Of a stretch of DNA of 64,000 nucleotides, positions 36,557 to 45,766 are shown one piece after another. The notes under the pieces are model-generated. The model was not told where the DNA came from, made no database searches, and saw only the letters and a list, made by a program, of their open reading frames with translations. A program made the position numbers and the translations under genes. Location: NCBI GenBank assembly GCA_020558355.1, contig JAJCKG010000005.1, forward strand, positions 1-64,000, given 5' to 3'. Source of the DNA: a bacterium 210820-DFI.6.37 (GTDB lineage Bacteria; Bacillota; Clostridia; Peptostreptococcales; Anaerovoracaceae). Within the stretch, counting starts at the first letter, position 1, and every line of letters starts with the position of its first letter.

Positions 36557-36596
36557 AGGACATTCCCTTTACATATGGCTGCAAAAAGAATGTCCT
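36557..36596. repeat. Hairpin in the glnA leader
   Basis: AGGACATTC and GAATGTCCT form a 9-base stem with a ~22-base loop, between the UPF0182 stop and the glnA start. No T-run on the minus strand. It may be the end of the upstream transcript or a leader element. Confidence 0.4.
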
Positions 36597-36626
36597 TTAA
36601 TCCTCAGTATTTACTGAATCCGAAAG

Positions 36627-39524
36627 CTATTCTTCATCAGTTTTTGCTTCTGGCGCAAGCAGTCCCAGATATTTTTCCAGTTCATCCAGGTACTGTCCGT
36701 ACTTGGCCCAGTCTCCATCTTTCTGAGCCGCCTCTGCTTTATTAAACGCCTCCTGCGCCTTTGCCGCCAGTTCAGACTGGCTCAATTCCGAGTCGGAGGT
36801 CTGACCTTCCTTTTCCGCCGCGTCGCTGCTTCCCGGGCTTTCTTTCGCGCTGCCTTCTCCAAAGAGGGAGTTCAGCGCCTCTGCCAGGGTTGATTCGTAA
36901 GCGATTTGATCTCCGTAGGCAACGATTACTCGTTTTACTTCCGGAATACTGGAATTCTTGGCTTCCAAATATACCGGTTCCACATAGAGCAGAGAATCTT
37001 CAATCGGAATGACGAACATATTTCCTCTGCTGTAATTAGAGCCTGCGGAATCCCAAAGAGAGAATTCCTTGGAAATTTCCGTATTCTGGTCGATCTGCGC
37101 CTCGATCTGCATCGGGCCGTAAACGATCTTGCTCTTCGGAAGCTGATAAAGCACCAGTTCTCCGTAATTTTCGCCGTCGTTTCTGGCAACCAGAAGTCCG
37201 GTCATATTCCGCTTATCCTTCGGTGTATACGGTATGGAGTTTACAAACTCAGCGTTCTTTTCTCCCGGCAGCTTCATGATATAATAATTCGGCGTCATGG
37301 AAGTTTCTTTGGTGCTGGTACCGTACATTTCCTTTGCGATATCCCACATATCTTCCTTCTGGTAGAAGACTTTTACATCGGTCATATGATACTTTTTGTA
37401 CACATTGGCCTGGATGTTGAACAGTACATTCGGATACCGCACATGGGCCTGCAGAGATTCCGGCATTTCCTCAAAGTCTTTAAACAGCTTCGGGTAAATC
37501 TCTTTATAGGTATTCGCGATTGGGTCGCTGTTATCCACCAGGTAATAATTCGTTGTTCCATTGTACGCGTCAATAACAACCTTAACTGAATTTCGGATAT
37601 AGTTCAGTCCGCTGTCATCAAACGGCTCGGAATACGGGTATCTGCTGCTGGTCGTATAAGCGTCCAGCATCCAGTACAGGTTTCCATCGGCTGTTACGAT
37701 ATACGGATCGCTGTCGTATTCCAGATACGGCATGATTTCTTTGACACGCTGCTCAATGTTCCGGTTGATGACGATCTTTGAGTTGCTGGTGATATTGCTG
37801 GAAACCAGCAGCTTCAGGCTTCGTTCCCGAATAGAGAACATCGTCTTGTTCAGCAGATTAAGCTTAATTCCAGCGCTTCCCTCATAGGTCGAGTATTTAT
37901 TGTTATTTCCATCCGGATAATCGAACTCTTCTTCATTGGTGTTGACCAGAATGTAGTTATCTGTTTTCTCACCGAAATAAATTTCCGGTCGCTTGATATC
38001 GATCTCTTCTACCTCAGACACCGGAGGAATGCTGTCGATAAGCATATCCGGCTGACCGCTGCTGGTCACTTTATCGACCCTAGACAGAGTAATACCGTAG
38101 CCGTGGGTATATTTCAGATGCTTGTTGAGCCAGGTATCGCTGATCTTGCCTTCATCAATTTCTCTGGCCGACTGGAAGGTCTGCGTATATTCCCCATTGA
38201 TCATATAGCGGTCCACATCCACATCATTGAAGTTATAATACTGACGGATACTCTGTGTCTGATTGTAGAATTTCTCCGCCGGCTCATAATCATTGATACG
38301 AATGTTTGAAATGGTTTCCATGTTATTGCTGATATCTTCGCTGCTGAGATCATTGTTGGCGGCAAAGGCTTTTACCGACACATGATCCAGATCATAGGCG
38401 TACTGGGTGTATTCAATGTTCCGTTCCAGATACTGACTCTCTTTATTGATTTCATCCGGAGATACAACAAAATTCTGAATCAGCATACCGGCCCCGGTGC
38501 CCAGCAGTCCTACCACAATCATAATCACCGGAAGGGTCAGTACAGTTTTGATCTTTCTCTTTGAAATACCAATCCCAAAAGCGACTGCCGCGAGAACAGA
38601 CAGAACCATCAGGACCCGGTATGTCCACAGGGTGATATTTACATCCGTAAATCCCGCGCCATACACGGTACTTGTATGTCCATAAAGCAGGTCAAACTGT
38701 TTCAGGAAAAAGCTGATTCCTACCATAATAAAGAACAGCACCCCTACAATAATCAGCTGCTTTTCCGCAATGCTTACAAGCTGCATAAAGTTCTTATCGT
38801 CAAACTGTTTCCGCTTTTTCGGAGCCCGGTGAATCGGACCTTTTTTCCCTGTAAAGGCCTCTCCGAACTTTCCAAACATATCGGTCACATTGTCAAACCC
38901 AGTTTTCGGACCGTCCTGTTCTCCGCCAAAGCTTCCGTCAAACCGTTCCTCCTGGGCAGGTTCCTCTTTTTCCCGGAACATCTGCGGGGTCCGCACGGAC
39001 AGAAGCACAGCGTAGTAAAGCAGTGTCAGAATGGCAAAGGCGATAATAACGCCTATCAGAATCTGATTCAATTCCTTTATAGACGCCAGCTTAAACACAT
39101 AGAAGGAAATGTCCAGATTAAAGAGCGGATCTTTAATATCGAAATCCGTGCTGTTGGTAAATTTGAGGATTTCAAACCAGAGCTGGGTCACGGAGACAAA
39201 GGTAACCAGAATGGCAAAAACGATAGCCATTCCCCATGAAATCAGATTCAGGCGCTTGTGGTTGGTCTCTTCCGTTGACTCCACTTTTTTGAAATATCCC
39301 CGCTTCAGGAATTTGAGATAGATATACGCTAAAAACGCAATTACAATAAAAGTTGGTATTCCGATTTTCAACTGCGTCAGCAGCTTTGTCAGGAACACGC
39401 TTACATATCCCAATTCTTTGAACCACAGGAAATCGGTAATAAATCCGATCAGGCTCAGGAACAATACAATCAGAATCAAAATAATGATTATAAGTCCTTT
39501 AATGCCCACTTTTCTCTTTTTCAA
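36627..39524 (-). CDS. UPF0182 family membrane protein
   Basis: A 965-residue protein with about seven N-terminal transmembrane segments (to ~360), a large extracytoplasmic region and an acidic C-terminal coil. The family (COG1615) is widespread in Actinobacteria, cyanobacteria and Clostridia, with no settled function. The start is TTG (39522-39524), 6 bases past GGGAGGAA, and no ATG alternative has a ribosome site. It is encoded directly after two other membrane-anchored proteins, suggesting a shared envelope role. Confidence 0.9.
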   Translation of the reverse strand: MKKRKVGIKGLIIIILILIVLFLSLIGFITDFLWFKELGYVSVFLTKLLTQLKIGIPTFIVIAFLAYIYLKFLKRGYFKKVESTEETNHKRLNLISWGMAIVFAILVTFVSVTQLWFEILKFTNSTDFDIKDPLFNLDISFYVFKLASIKELNQILIGVIIAFAILTLLYYAVLLSVRTPQMFREKEEPAQEERFDGSFGGEQDGPKTGFDNVTDMFGKFGEAFTGKKGPIHRAPKKRKQFDDKNFMQLVSIAEKQLIIVGVLFFIMVGISFFLKQFDLLYGHTSTVYGAGFTDVNITLWTYRVLMVLSVLAAVAFGIGISKRKIKTVLTLPVIMIVVGLLGTGAGMLIQNFVVSPDEINKESQYLERNIEYTQYAYDLDHVSVKAFAANNDLSSEDISNNMETISNIRINDYEPAEKFYNQTQSIRQYYNFNDVDVDRYMINGEYTQTFQSAREIDEGKISDTWLNKHLKYTHGYGITLSRVDKVTSSGQPDMLIDSIPPVSEVEEIDIKRPEIYFGEKTDNYILVNTNEEEFDYPDGNNNKYSTYEGSAGIKLNLLNKTMFSIRERSLKLLVSSNITSNSKIVINRNIEQRVKEIMPYLEYDSDPYIVTADGNLYWMLDAYTTSSRYPYSEPFDDSGLNYIRNSVKVVIDAYNGTTNYYLVDNSDPIANTYKEIYPKLFKDFEEMPESLQAHVRYPNVLFNIQANVYKKYHMTDVKVFYQKEDMWDIAKEMYGTSTKETSMTPNYYIMKLPGEKNAEFVNSIPYTPKDKRNMTGLLVARNDGENYGELVLYQLPKSKIVYGPMQIEAQIDQNTEISKEFSLWDSAGSNYSRGNMFVIPIEDSLLYVEPVYLEAKNSSIPEVKRVIVAYGDQIAYESTLAEALNSLFGEGSAKESPGSSDAAEKEGQTSDSELSQSELAAKAQEAFNKAEAAQKDGDWAKYGQYLDELEKYLGLLAPEAKTDEE

Positions 39525-39561
39525 ATCTGTTCCTCCCTTTTACGCATAACCCTGTAAAAGG

Positions 39562-42423
39562 CTAAGCTTCATAGCTTGCTACGACTTTCATGACCTGGCC
39601 GTCAGGCTCCATCTCGTAGATCTTCTTTGTGTCTGAGCTGCCGCTTTGTGTGTTTTCTACTTTTTCGGCAACCCAGATATAGTACAGGCTTCCCGCCTGT
39701 CTGATTTCACCGATTTGCAGGGATTTGAAGGTTTCTGTCGCTCCCTGTCCTCCCAGCGCTTTTACCTCTTTATACAGATCTGTTCCTGTTTTCATCAGGT
39801 TCAGGACGCTGCTGTCATTATTGTTGATCAGATTCACTTTCTGGGAATCATACGCGATCATAGCTCCCACAATGGCCTGATCATAATAAACCTGCTTGTT
39901 GCTTGCGTCCTTGTACCAGGTTACGTCTGCCAGATTCTGTGTCAAATTCAGATCCGTATTATCATAAGACTTGTCCGGATCAAACTTCAGGTCGGCGTTA
40001 TATTCAATGGACTGGATGTTTCCATCTTTATTCTTTCCCATTTCCGCTTTGATCAGGGAGGTCTTATCTTCAATCGGTTCCTGTCTTACATCTTCTGCCG
40101 CGTAGATCATGCTGTATTCCGTATCGTCATCCCCTGTAAAAAGCTGGATCACGTTGTTCAGCTGCGTGTCGATAAATTTAGCGGCTCCGCTGGTTGGCGC
40201 GGCCACTTTGATTACAACGCCCGCGATTTCCATTACCAGCAGGACAATCAGAATAACCAGGCAGATTTTCAATACAATTCTGCCTTTTCCGCCATGCTCT
40301 TCTTCATAGTCATCATCTTCAAAATCGCCAAAGGTATCCGTTTCCTGCTCCACAGGAGTTTCCTGAGAAGGCTCTGCCGCTTCTTCCTCTGTCTCTGTCA
40401 GATTAAAGTCCGCAGGGAACACCATGGTATGATCCACGGCCTGATTTTCTTCTTCATTCATCTGGTTGTTGAGAAGATCCGCTACCGAGTCCGCTGTCAT
40501 AATCAGAGTTTCATCCGTCACCTGTTTTTCCGGTTTGAGATCAGCTTCCTGCCGCTCCGATTCATCCTCGCCTATCAGGTCTTCTATGGAGAACAGATCC
40601 GCCTGCAATTCATCCAGATCTTCCGCCTCCGGCTGAATCGCCTCTTCCGGCTCTTCCAAAACAATGCCGCTCAGATCCTGTTCCGGTTCTTCTATTTCTG
40701 TAATGCTGAAATCTTCTGTATCCGGTTCCAGAATCAACTCTTCCGGCTCTGATACAGGGACCTCCGCTTCCTCTTCTTCCAACTGTCCGAGGAAATCCGT
40801 AAAATCAATTACAGCTTCGGCCTCAGCCTCAGCCTCTTCCGCCTGTTGAGCTGCCCGGGCCGCTTCTTCCGCCGCCTGCGCCGCCGCAAAGGCCCTATCC
40901 CGCTGCACCATTTCGGACGCGGTTGCCATTCCCGCCAGAATCGCGGCTTTATCTACAGCTTTTGTTTTTTCCGGAATGCCTTCAGCCTGCTCCGGTTCCG
41001 GCGCTTCCTGCTGTTTTTTCGGCTGGTCCTGACCAAGAGCGGCTTCCTGTCCGAAGAAGGTCTCTCTGGCTCTTACCATCTCAGAGATATGATTGGCAGG
41101 ATCCTTTTCAGCGGCCGCTCTCGCGGCAGCCTCCGCTTCGGCCTTTGCCCGTTCTTCCGCTTCAGCTTTTGCTCTGGCCGCGGCCTCAGCCGCCTCCCTT
41201 GCTTTTCTTTCGGCTTCCGCTTTTCTCGCTTCCGCCTCAGCCTGCAGCTTTGCGGTCTGTTCCGCCAGCTTTGCTTCCGCTTCTTTTCTCGCCTGCTCAG
41301 CTTTTTCTTCAGCTGCCCGAATAGCGGCCTCAGCCTCTTCTCTGGCCGCTGCTCTTGCCCGCTCTCGTTCCGCCGCCTCCTGAGCCGCTCTCGCATCCGC
41401 GGCCCGCTTCGCTTCTTCTTCCAGTCTCATTCTGGCGGCTTCTTCCGCCTCTTTCGCTCTGGCCGCCGCCTCAGCCTCTTCCGCGGCCCGCTTCGCGGCT
41501 TCTTCTCTTGCTTTGGCTTTTTCTTCTTCAATAAGCTTCGCGGCTTCTTCTCTCGCCTTCTTTTCCGCCTCAGCCGCCTCGATCCGTTCCAGCACGTCGG
41601 TTTCCACCGGCTTTGGCTCATAGCTCTTTACGACTCCCTCGGAAGCAAACAGTTCTTCCATTGGGTCTTCCGGCTGTCTGGAAGCAAATTTTTCTTCTGA
41701 CGCCGCTGCCGCTGTATTCATTTCCTCTGTAAGGATGTTTCCCGATTTTATCTTTTCATATTCCTGATCCAGCAATTTTTGAAATTCTTCGTTCTTTTTG
41801 TGGAAAGTAAAGAACTTGTCAATTTCCTCTGCCTGTTTTTTCGTTTCATCTGTTTTGCTGTCCAGTCCTCCAAACAGCTCTTCCTCAAGGCTGGACGCCG
41901 CTTCCGGCTCTTTCTCTGCCGTTTTTTCCGAAGTGGCAGCCTCTTTTGGCTTCCATTGGAGGTCTTCCGAAGGAACCGCTTCCGGTTCCGCCTCAGCTTC
42001 CTTTGGAGACGCCTGTGCCGGTTCCGCGGGTTTTTCCTCTTCCACTTCATCCGGACTCATAGACCAGTTAAAGTCAATATCCTCCGTCTTTTCAACTCCC
42101 ATCCCCGGGAAGGTATGTATATTCCAGTCAAAGTCTTCCACTGGAGCTGTCGGTTTTTTCGGTTCCTCTGCCTCTTCCTGTACAGGCTCCGGCTCCGATC
42201 CCAGATCCAAGTCCAGCCCTAATGACTTAAAATCAAAGGGTTCAAACAGGGGCTCACCTTTTTCTATTGTACTCTCAGCCTGCGGCCGCGGCGCTTCCGC
42301 CTCTATATTTTGAACACTTTCTTCTATTTTATCACTTTCGTTTGTTAAAATTGTTTTTGCGCCGCAGGAACTGCAAAACTTGTCCCCGTCTGCCAATTTC
42401 TGTCCACAATTTCTACAATACAT
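39562..42423 (-). CDS. Large zinc-ribbon, Ala/Glu-rich coiled-coil membrane protein
   Basis: A 953-residue protein with a peculiar layout. Residues 1-23 are a zinc ribbon (CRNCGQKL...CSSCGAK). Residues 25-270 are acidic and low complexity. Residues ~280-440 form a long Ala/Glu/Arg/Lys-rich helix, probably a coiled coil; another acidic stretch runs to ~710. One transmembrane segment follows at ~716-740, and a ~210-residue C-terminal domain lies outside. I know no described homologue of this whole protein. It could be a tether or scaffold at the membrane. The neighbours are a small TM/coiled-coil protein upstream and UPF0182 downstream. Confidence 0.85.
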   Translation of the reverse strand: MYCRNCGQKLADGDKFCSSCGAKTILTNESDKIEESVQNIEAEAPRPQAESTIEKGEPLFEPFDFKSLGLDLDLGSEPEPVQEEAEEPKKPTAPVEDFDWNIHTFPGMGVEKTEDIDFNWSMSPDEVEEEKPAEPAQASPKEAEAEPEAVPSEDLQWKPKEAATSEKTAEKEPEAASSLEEELFGGLDSKTDETKKQAEEIDKFFTFHKKNEEFQKLLDQEYEKIKSGNILTEEMNTAAAASEEKFASRQPEDPMEELFASEGVVKSYEPKPVETDVLERIEAAEAEKKAREEAAKLIEEEKAKAREEAAKRAAEEAEAAARAKEAEEAARMRLEEEAKRAADARAAQEAAERERARAAAREEAEAAIRAAEEKAEQARKEAEAKLAEQTAKLQAEAEARKAEAERKAREAAEAAARAKAEAEERAKAEAEAAARAAAEKDPANHISEMVRARETFFGQEAALGQDQPKKQQEAPEPEQAEGIPEKTKAVDKAAILAGMATASEMVQRDRAFAAAQAAEEAARAAQQAEEAEAEAEAVIDFTDFLGQLEEEEAEVPVSEPEELILEPDTEDFSITEIEEPEQDLSGIVLEEPEEAIQPEAEDLDELQADLFSIEDLIGEDESERQEADLKPEKQVTDETLIMTADSVADLLNNQMNEEENQAVDHTMVFPADFNLTETEEEAAEPSQETPVEQETDTFGDFEDDDYEEEHGGKGRIVLKICLVILIVLLVMEIAGVVIKVAAPTSGAAKFIDTQLNNVIQLFTGDDDTEYSMIYAAEDVRQEPIEDKTSLIKAEMGKNKDGNIQSIEYNADLKFDPDKSYDNTDLNLTQNLADVTWYKDASNKQVYYDQAIVGAMIAYDSQKVNLINNNDSSVLNLMKTGTDLYKEVKALGGQGATETFKSLQIGEIRQAGSLYYIWVAEKVENTQSGSSDTKKIYEMEPDGQVMKVVASYEA

Positions 42424-42441
42424 AAGTTCCTCCTCTGCTTG

Positions 42442-42948
42442 CTACTCTTTAATAAGTAATTCAAGTTCTTCCTCAGTATAAACTTTTCCACTCTTCCCAA
42501 TATTATATATTGTTGCTTCGGGCGTCTCGCCGCCCATGTTCAAATCATCCTTTTCCTCCGGGCCGGTCTCGGAAGGGCTGCTGTTTTCCGTAATTTCCAC
42601 AGCTTCATATACATCCTCCGGCCCAGCTGTTCCCAGATCCAAAATCAGGTCATCGTTCCGCTCCGCGGCTTCGCCGCTTTCCATAAGAACGCTCCGCAAA
42701 GGCTGCTCCTGAATATTTTCCCGCCGCGGCGTTTCGGTACGCCGGTCTTCCTCCAGCTCCTGCCGCAGCCGCTCATTCTGTATGTTCAGTTCCTGCAGCG
42801 CCTGTCCCAATCCTTCCAGCCGTTCCTGGACCTCCCGCGTCCGGCTCAGTTGTATGCTGGCCTGCTTTTGCCACAGGATCATATTTATAATGATCAACAG
42901 CAGGATCACTGCCAGCATTACAAGTATCGGTAAAGCGATTGTAGTCAT
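42442..42948 (-). CDS. Small membrane-anchored coiled-coil protein, unknown function
   Basis: A 168-residue protein. One N-terminal transmembrane helix (about 4-27), a coiled-coil stretch (about 30-68), then an acidic disordered region and a conserved-looking C-terminal patch (YNIGKSGKVYTEEELELLIKE). AGGAG precedes the ATG by 8 bases. It is 18 bases upstream of the zinc-ribbon protein gene and likely in one operon with it. Not recognised. Confidence 0.8.
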   Translation of the reverse strand: MTTIALPILVMLAVILLLIIINMILWQKQASIQLSRTREVQERLEGLGQALQELNIQNERLRQELEEDRRTETPRRENIQEQPLRSVLMESGEAAERNDDLILDLGTAGPEDVYEAVEITENSSPSETGPEEKDDLNMGGETPEATIYNIGKSGKVYTEEELELLIKE

Positions 42949-42968
42949 ATGAATATCTCCTGATCACA

Positions 42969-42989
42969 GGGGCATTCGCCCCTTTTTTT
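42969..42989 (+). terminator. Plus-facing terminator-like hairpin upstream of a leftward gene
   Basis: GGGGC-ATTC-GCCCC followed by seven T residues on the plus strand. No rightward gene feeds into it. It could end an antisense transcript or simply be a leader hairpin of the 42948 gene. Confidence 0.6.
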
Positions 42990-43117
42990 ATCTTGGCGTA
43001 CTTCACCGAGATTATAACTTTTAATATTATACTACAAACTTTCGGCAATGGCAATTATAACAACGCGAAAAATACAGAAATTTCCTGATTTTAGTCTTAA
43101 AAATCTTCTCCGCAGCG

Positions 43118-43143
43118 CAAAAAGAGCGGGACACTGCCGCTCT
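43118..43143 (-). terminator. Terminator of the 50-residue gene
   Basis: On the minus strand AGAGCGG-CAGTGTC-CCGCTCT is followed by five T residues, 52 bases after the small ORF's stop. Confidence 0.85.
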
Positions 43144-43195
43144 GTATTCTTTCATAATTCAGAGGGATGGGCCCTGCTCTTTCTGCTGCTGTCAC

Positions 43196-43348
43196 TTAAT
43201 ACTCAGATTTGTTTGACTGATTTTTCTGGTCCTTTTCATTGCGGAAGCAGTTGTTCTGGCTGTTTCTTTCGCTTCTGCTCTGGTTATTGCTCTCCTGGGC
43301 ATTGCTCTGTCTGTTCTGACCGCTTTTGTTTCTCTGTTTGTTTTTCAT
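43196..43348 (-). CDS. Small hydrophilic Asn/Gln/Ser/Lys-rich protein, 50 residues
   Basis: An ORF starting MKNKQRNKSGQNRQSNAQE and ending DQKNQSNKSEY. GAGGAGG lies about 8 bases before the ATG and an intrinsic terminator follows the stop, so a complete small gene is present. The protein is almost wholly polar, with one Cys and one Phe, and no predicted helix breaker or membrane segment. It recalls small acid-soluble spore proteins in size and composition but I see none of their defining motifs. Function unknown. Confidence 0.75.
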   Translation of the reverse strand: MKNKQRNKSGQNRQSNAQESNNQSRSERNSQNNCFRNEKDQKNQSNKSEY

Positions 43349-43486
43349 ATCTCATCCCTCCTCGTTTTTTAGTTTGTTCCGCCGGGCAGATTCTATAACA
43401 GGTAATTGGAGGAATCTTTCTTTGACCGAATCCGTAAATAATGTTACTATAATCAGAGCATATTATATAGGAAAGGAAGTTTTAAA

Positions 43487-44941
43487 TTGAAAGCTTATCG
43501 TTCTATTTGTTTTTTACTTATTTCCATTTTGATTTTGACACTGCTCCCCGCGGGCGCGGCGGCGGAAGACGCAGGCGCAGCAGGCTTGGATACCCGCGAA
43601 GCGCTTTCTGAGGAAGGCTCTCTTCAGGAAAGCCTCATAATCGAGGAATTCAGCGCGCTCCCTGCTTCTCAGGCGAGCCAGACGATCACCATCGGCTCCG
43701 GAAAAAAGCCCGCGCTTCCATCCTCTGTATCCGTACGGCTGCAAGGCCAGACTGATTTTCTTTCTCTGGACGTTTCCTGGACCTCGGATCAGGATGCTGA
43801 TCTTAGTAAAGCGGGAACCTTCCAGTATACAGCGCGGCTTCCCGAAGGGTACACTCTAGCAGAAGGCGTTTCCCTTCCCGCGATTTCCGTAAAAGTTGTC
43901 AAAGCGGCAACCTCTGTTTCGGGACTGAAAAAATCGTTAAAGAAAAAGTCCCGCTCTTCCCTTTCTGATCAGATCACGGTCAGCCCAGCCTATGGAAGGA
44001 CCGTAAAGCTGCAAATGAAAAAGAGCGGCCATTGGGTAACGAAGAAAACGTTTACCCTGAGCAATACAAAAAGCAGTTCGCTAAAAATCACCTATCCTAA
44101 GGACTGGTGGAAGGTAACCTCTTCCTCATGGCGCATCGTGATACCGGAAAGCAGCAAGGGAAAAAGCTGGACCAGCTCCACCATTACCATCAAAACACAG
44201 CGGTATTATCAGAACCCTTCTAAATATGTACAAATCAAGGACAAAATCACGCTGCGGGATTCGGGCGGCTACAATCTGCGCACAGGATATATGGGCCTGA
44301 AGGTGCTGAAGGTAAATCGTTATTTTAAAATCGGAAACAAATACTGGCCTCGTTATACCAGTCAGACAAAATCCCGGGTCAAGGCTTTCCAACGAAAGAA
44401 AAAGCTGAAAGTCACCGGAGTGGTCAACAAGGCGACCTGGCTGAAGATGGGATTTTCCGAAAGCTCCTGGTACAATTTGGGCGCTTATGTTTCACCGATA
44501 AAGGTAAACCCTTCCAGTACGAAAAAGCAGCACATCGAAGCCATGATCGCCCGGGCCAAGGATTATCTGGGATCTGATTATGTCGTCGGGGCTTCCGGCA
44601 AGCCAAGCCAGGGCGCCGATTGTTCAGGACTTGTGATGCAGGCCCTTTACGCGGCGGGAGTAGACCCTTATCCGGTAAGCAGCGTGCGTCATTCAAAGCC
44701 AGGCTATGAATATGAGTCAAGAAATCTCTGGAAAAGCAAAAAGTTCAAATCCGTTCCTTACACAAAAAAGAAGCGGGGCGACCTGATCTTCTACAAGGGA
44801 CGAGGCGGCGCCATCATACATATCGCAATCTACCTTGGAAACGGAAAGGTTATTGAGTCCTGGCCAAACAAGGTGGTGATCTGGCCGATTAAGAACAGCC
44901 ACCGCAGCCGGATCGCGGGAGTAAAAAGGGTGTTTAACTGA
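43487..44941 (+). CDS. Secreted NlpC/P60 peptidase with peptidoglycan-binding domain
   Basis: A 484-residue secreted protein. Signal peptide ~1-26 (cleavage near AAA-ED), an N-terminal Ig-like segment (~60-135), a Lys/Ser-rich wall region (~145-245), a PG_binding_1-like domain (~270-325: TKSRVKAFQRKKKLKVTGVVNKATW) and an NlpC/P60 domain (~350-484). Catalytic Cys in GADCSGL and His in IIHIAIYLG. It likely cuts peptidoglycan stem peptides. The start is TTG (43487-43489), 7 bases after AAAGGAAG; no nearby ATG fits. A weak promoter TTGACC-17-TACTAT precedes it. Confidence 0.9.
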   Translation: MKAYRSICFLLISILILTLLPAGAAAEDAGAAGLDTREALSEEGSLQESLIIEEFSALPASQASQTITIGSGKKPALPSSVSVRLQGQTDFLSLDVSWTSDQDADLSKAGTFQYTARLPEGYTLAEGVSLPAISVKVVKAATSVSGLKKSLKKKSRSSLSDQITVSPAYGRTVKLQMKKSGHWVTKKTFTLSNTKSSSLKITYPKDWWKVTSSSWRIVIPESSKGKSWTSSTITIKTQRYYQNPSKYVQIKDKITLRDSGGYNLRTGYMGLKVLKVNRYFKIGNKYWPRYTSQTKSRVKAFQRKKKLKVTGVVNKATWLKMGFSESSWYNLGAYVSPIKVNPSSTKKQHIEAMIARAKDYLGSDYVVGASGKPSQGADCSGLVMQALYAAGVDPYPVSSVRHSKPGYEYESRNLWKSKKFKSVPYTKKKRGDLIFYKGRGGAIIHIAIYLGNGKVIESWPNKVVIWPIKNSHRSRIAGVKRVFN

Positions 44942-44964
44942 TTTGGCTTTCAGTTTCGATCGCT

Positions 44965-45744
44965 TTAAGCTTTGCCGCAAACCTTTGCCAGGAAAACCAG
45001 GCTGCCGCTCCCAGCGGCACCGCCTGGTTTTTTTTCATCCTCATTTTCCCGCGGGTCATCCCCTTCCCAGGCTTTCTCCCCGCGGCTTTTGCTGCCGCAG
45101 ATCAGTTCTCCGCCAGGGACCGCTTCCCGAAACAGCTGTATCCGGTCTCCCAATCTGGTCTCCTTTGAAAACTGAATGGAAAGCTCGGTGATGTCCCTGA
45201 TTTTGGAAGTGCTACAAACCAGATCGGCATACCTGCAATTATTGGTATGGTCGTTTACATCCAGATCCGCCTCGGTAATCGTATAGCTTCCCGCGGGCTC
45301 CGGCTCTTTCATATGAAGCCGGGGAAAGCCATCCGCGAAAGGCGCGGTTTCGGAAAGGACGCCTTCATATTCAAAGTCCACCCGTTCCAGTTTTCTGCTC
45401 TCATGATCCATTACGCTCCACAGAGTCGTTCCTGTTACCATCAGCGTTCCATCCTGACTGTAAATATAGTAGTCTCTCGGGCAGACTCTGGATTTTTTCT
45501 GGCGGGGACAGGTCTTTACATAATAGCTTCCTTTTGGATTCATGGGCCGCTCTACGCGAAAACGCAGCTTTGTAATGATCCAGATCCTTCCTTTCTGTAT
45601 CATATAATCAAAGCCCACACCGAGCAGATCCGCATGCCGCGCCGCCGCTTCCTGAAAAAAGAAAAGAAGCGAGCTGGCCCTGATTTTTCCTGTTTCATCA
45701 AAATCTTCTTTTTTCAAGGGGATTTCCATTTTATATTCGATCAT
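44965..45744 (-). CDS. Acyl-ACP thioesterase (FatA/FatB-like)
   Basis: A 259-residue double-hotdog thioesterase. The first hotdog (about 1-135) has FFQEAAARHADLLGVGFD and WIITKLRFRVERP; the second carries the catalytic-type segment ADLDVNDHTNNCRYADLV. It releases fatty acids from ACP. Start 45744 has GAGGT 9 bases upstream; an upstream GTG lies on that site. The C-terminal ~45 residues are charged then Gly/Ala-rich (KKPGGAAGSGS), an oddity explained by a terminator of the convergent gene lying inside this coding region. Confidence 0.87.
   Translation of the reverse strand: MIEYKMEIPLKKEDFDETGKIRASSLLFFFQEAAARHADLLGVGFDYMIQKGRIWIITKLRFRVERPMNPKGSYYVKTCPRQKKSRVCPRDYYIYSQDGTLMVTGTTLWSVMDHESRKLERVDFEYEGVLSETAPFADGFPRLHMKEPEPAGSYTITEADLDVNDHTNNCRYADLVCSTSKIRDITELSIQFSKETRLGDRIQLFREAVPGGELICGSKSRGEKAWEGDDPRENEDEKKPGGAAGSGSLVFLAKVCGKA
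44993..45035 (+). terminator. Terminator of the NlpC/P60 gene, inside the convergent thioesterase CDS
   Basis: CCAGGC-TGCCGCT-CCC-AGCGGCA-CC-GCCTGG followed by eight T residues on the plus strand, about 50 bases after the NlpC/P60 stop. It overlaps codons of the 3' end of the thioesterase gene. Confidence 0.85.
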
Positions 45745-45766
45745 TGACAGCACACCTCACTTTGGG

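Noticed and set aside
36557-36596. Glutamine-type riboswitch before glnA
   Set aside because: Only a single hairpin is visible; no match to the known glutamine RNA motif in memory.
40846-41700. 284-codon plus-strand frame opposite the coiled-coil gene
   Set aside because: Arg/Phe/Ser-rich shadow of the Ala/Glu-rich codons on the minus strand; no start signals.
43048-43398. 116-codon plus-strand frame
   Set aside because: Overlaps the small minus-strand gene and terminator; Cys/Phe-rich shadow with no ribosome site.
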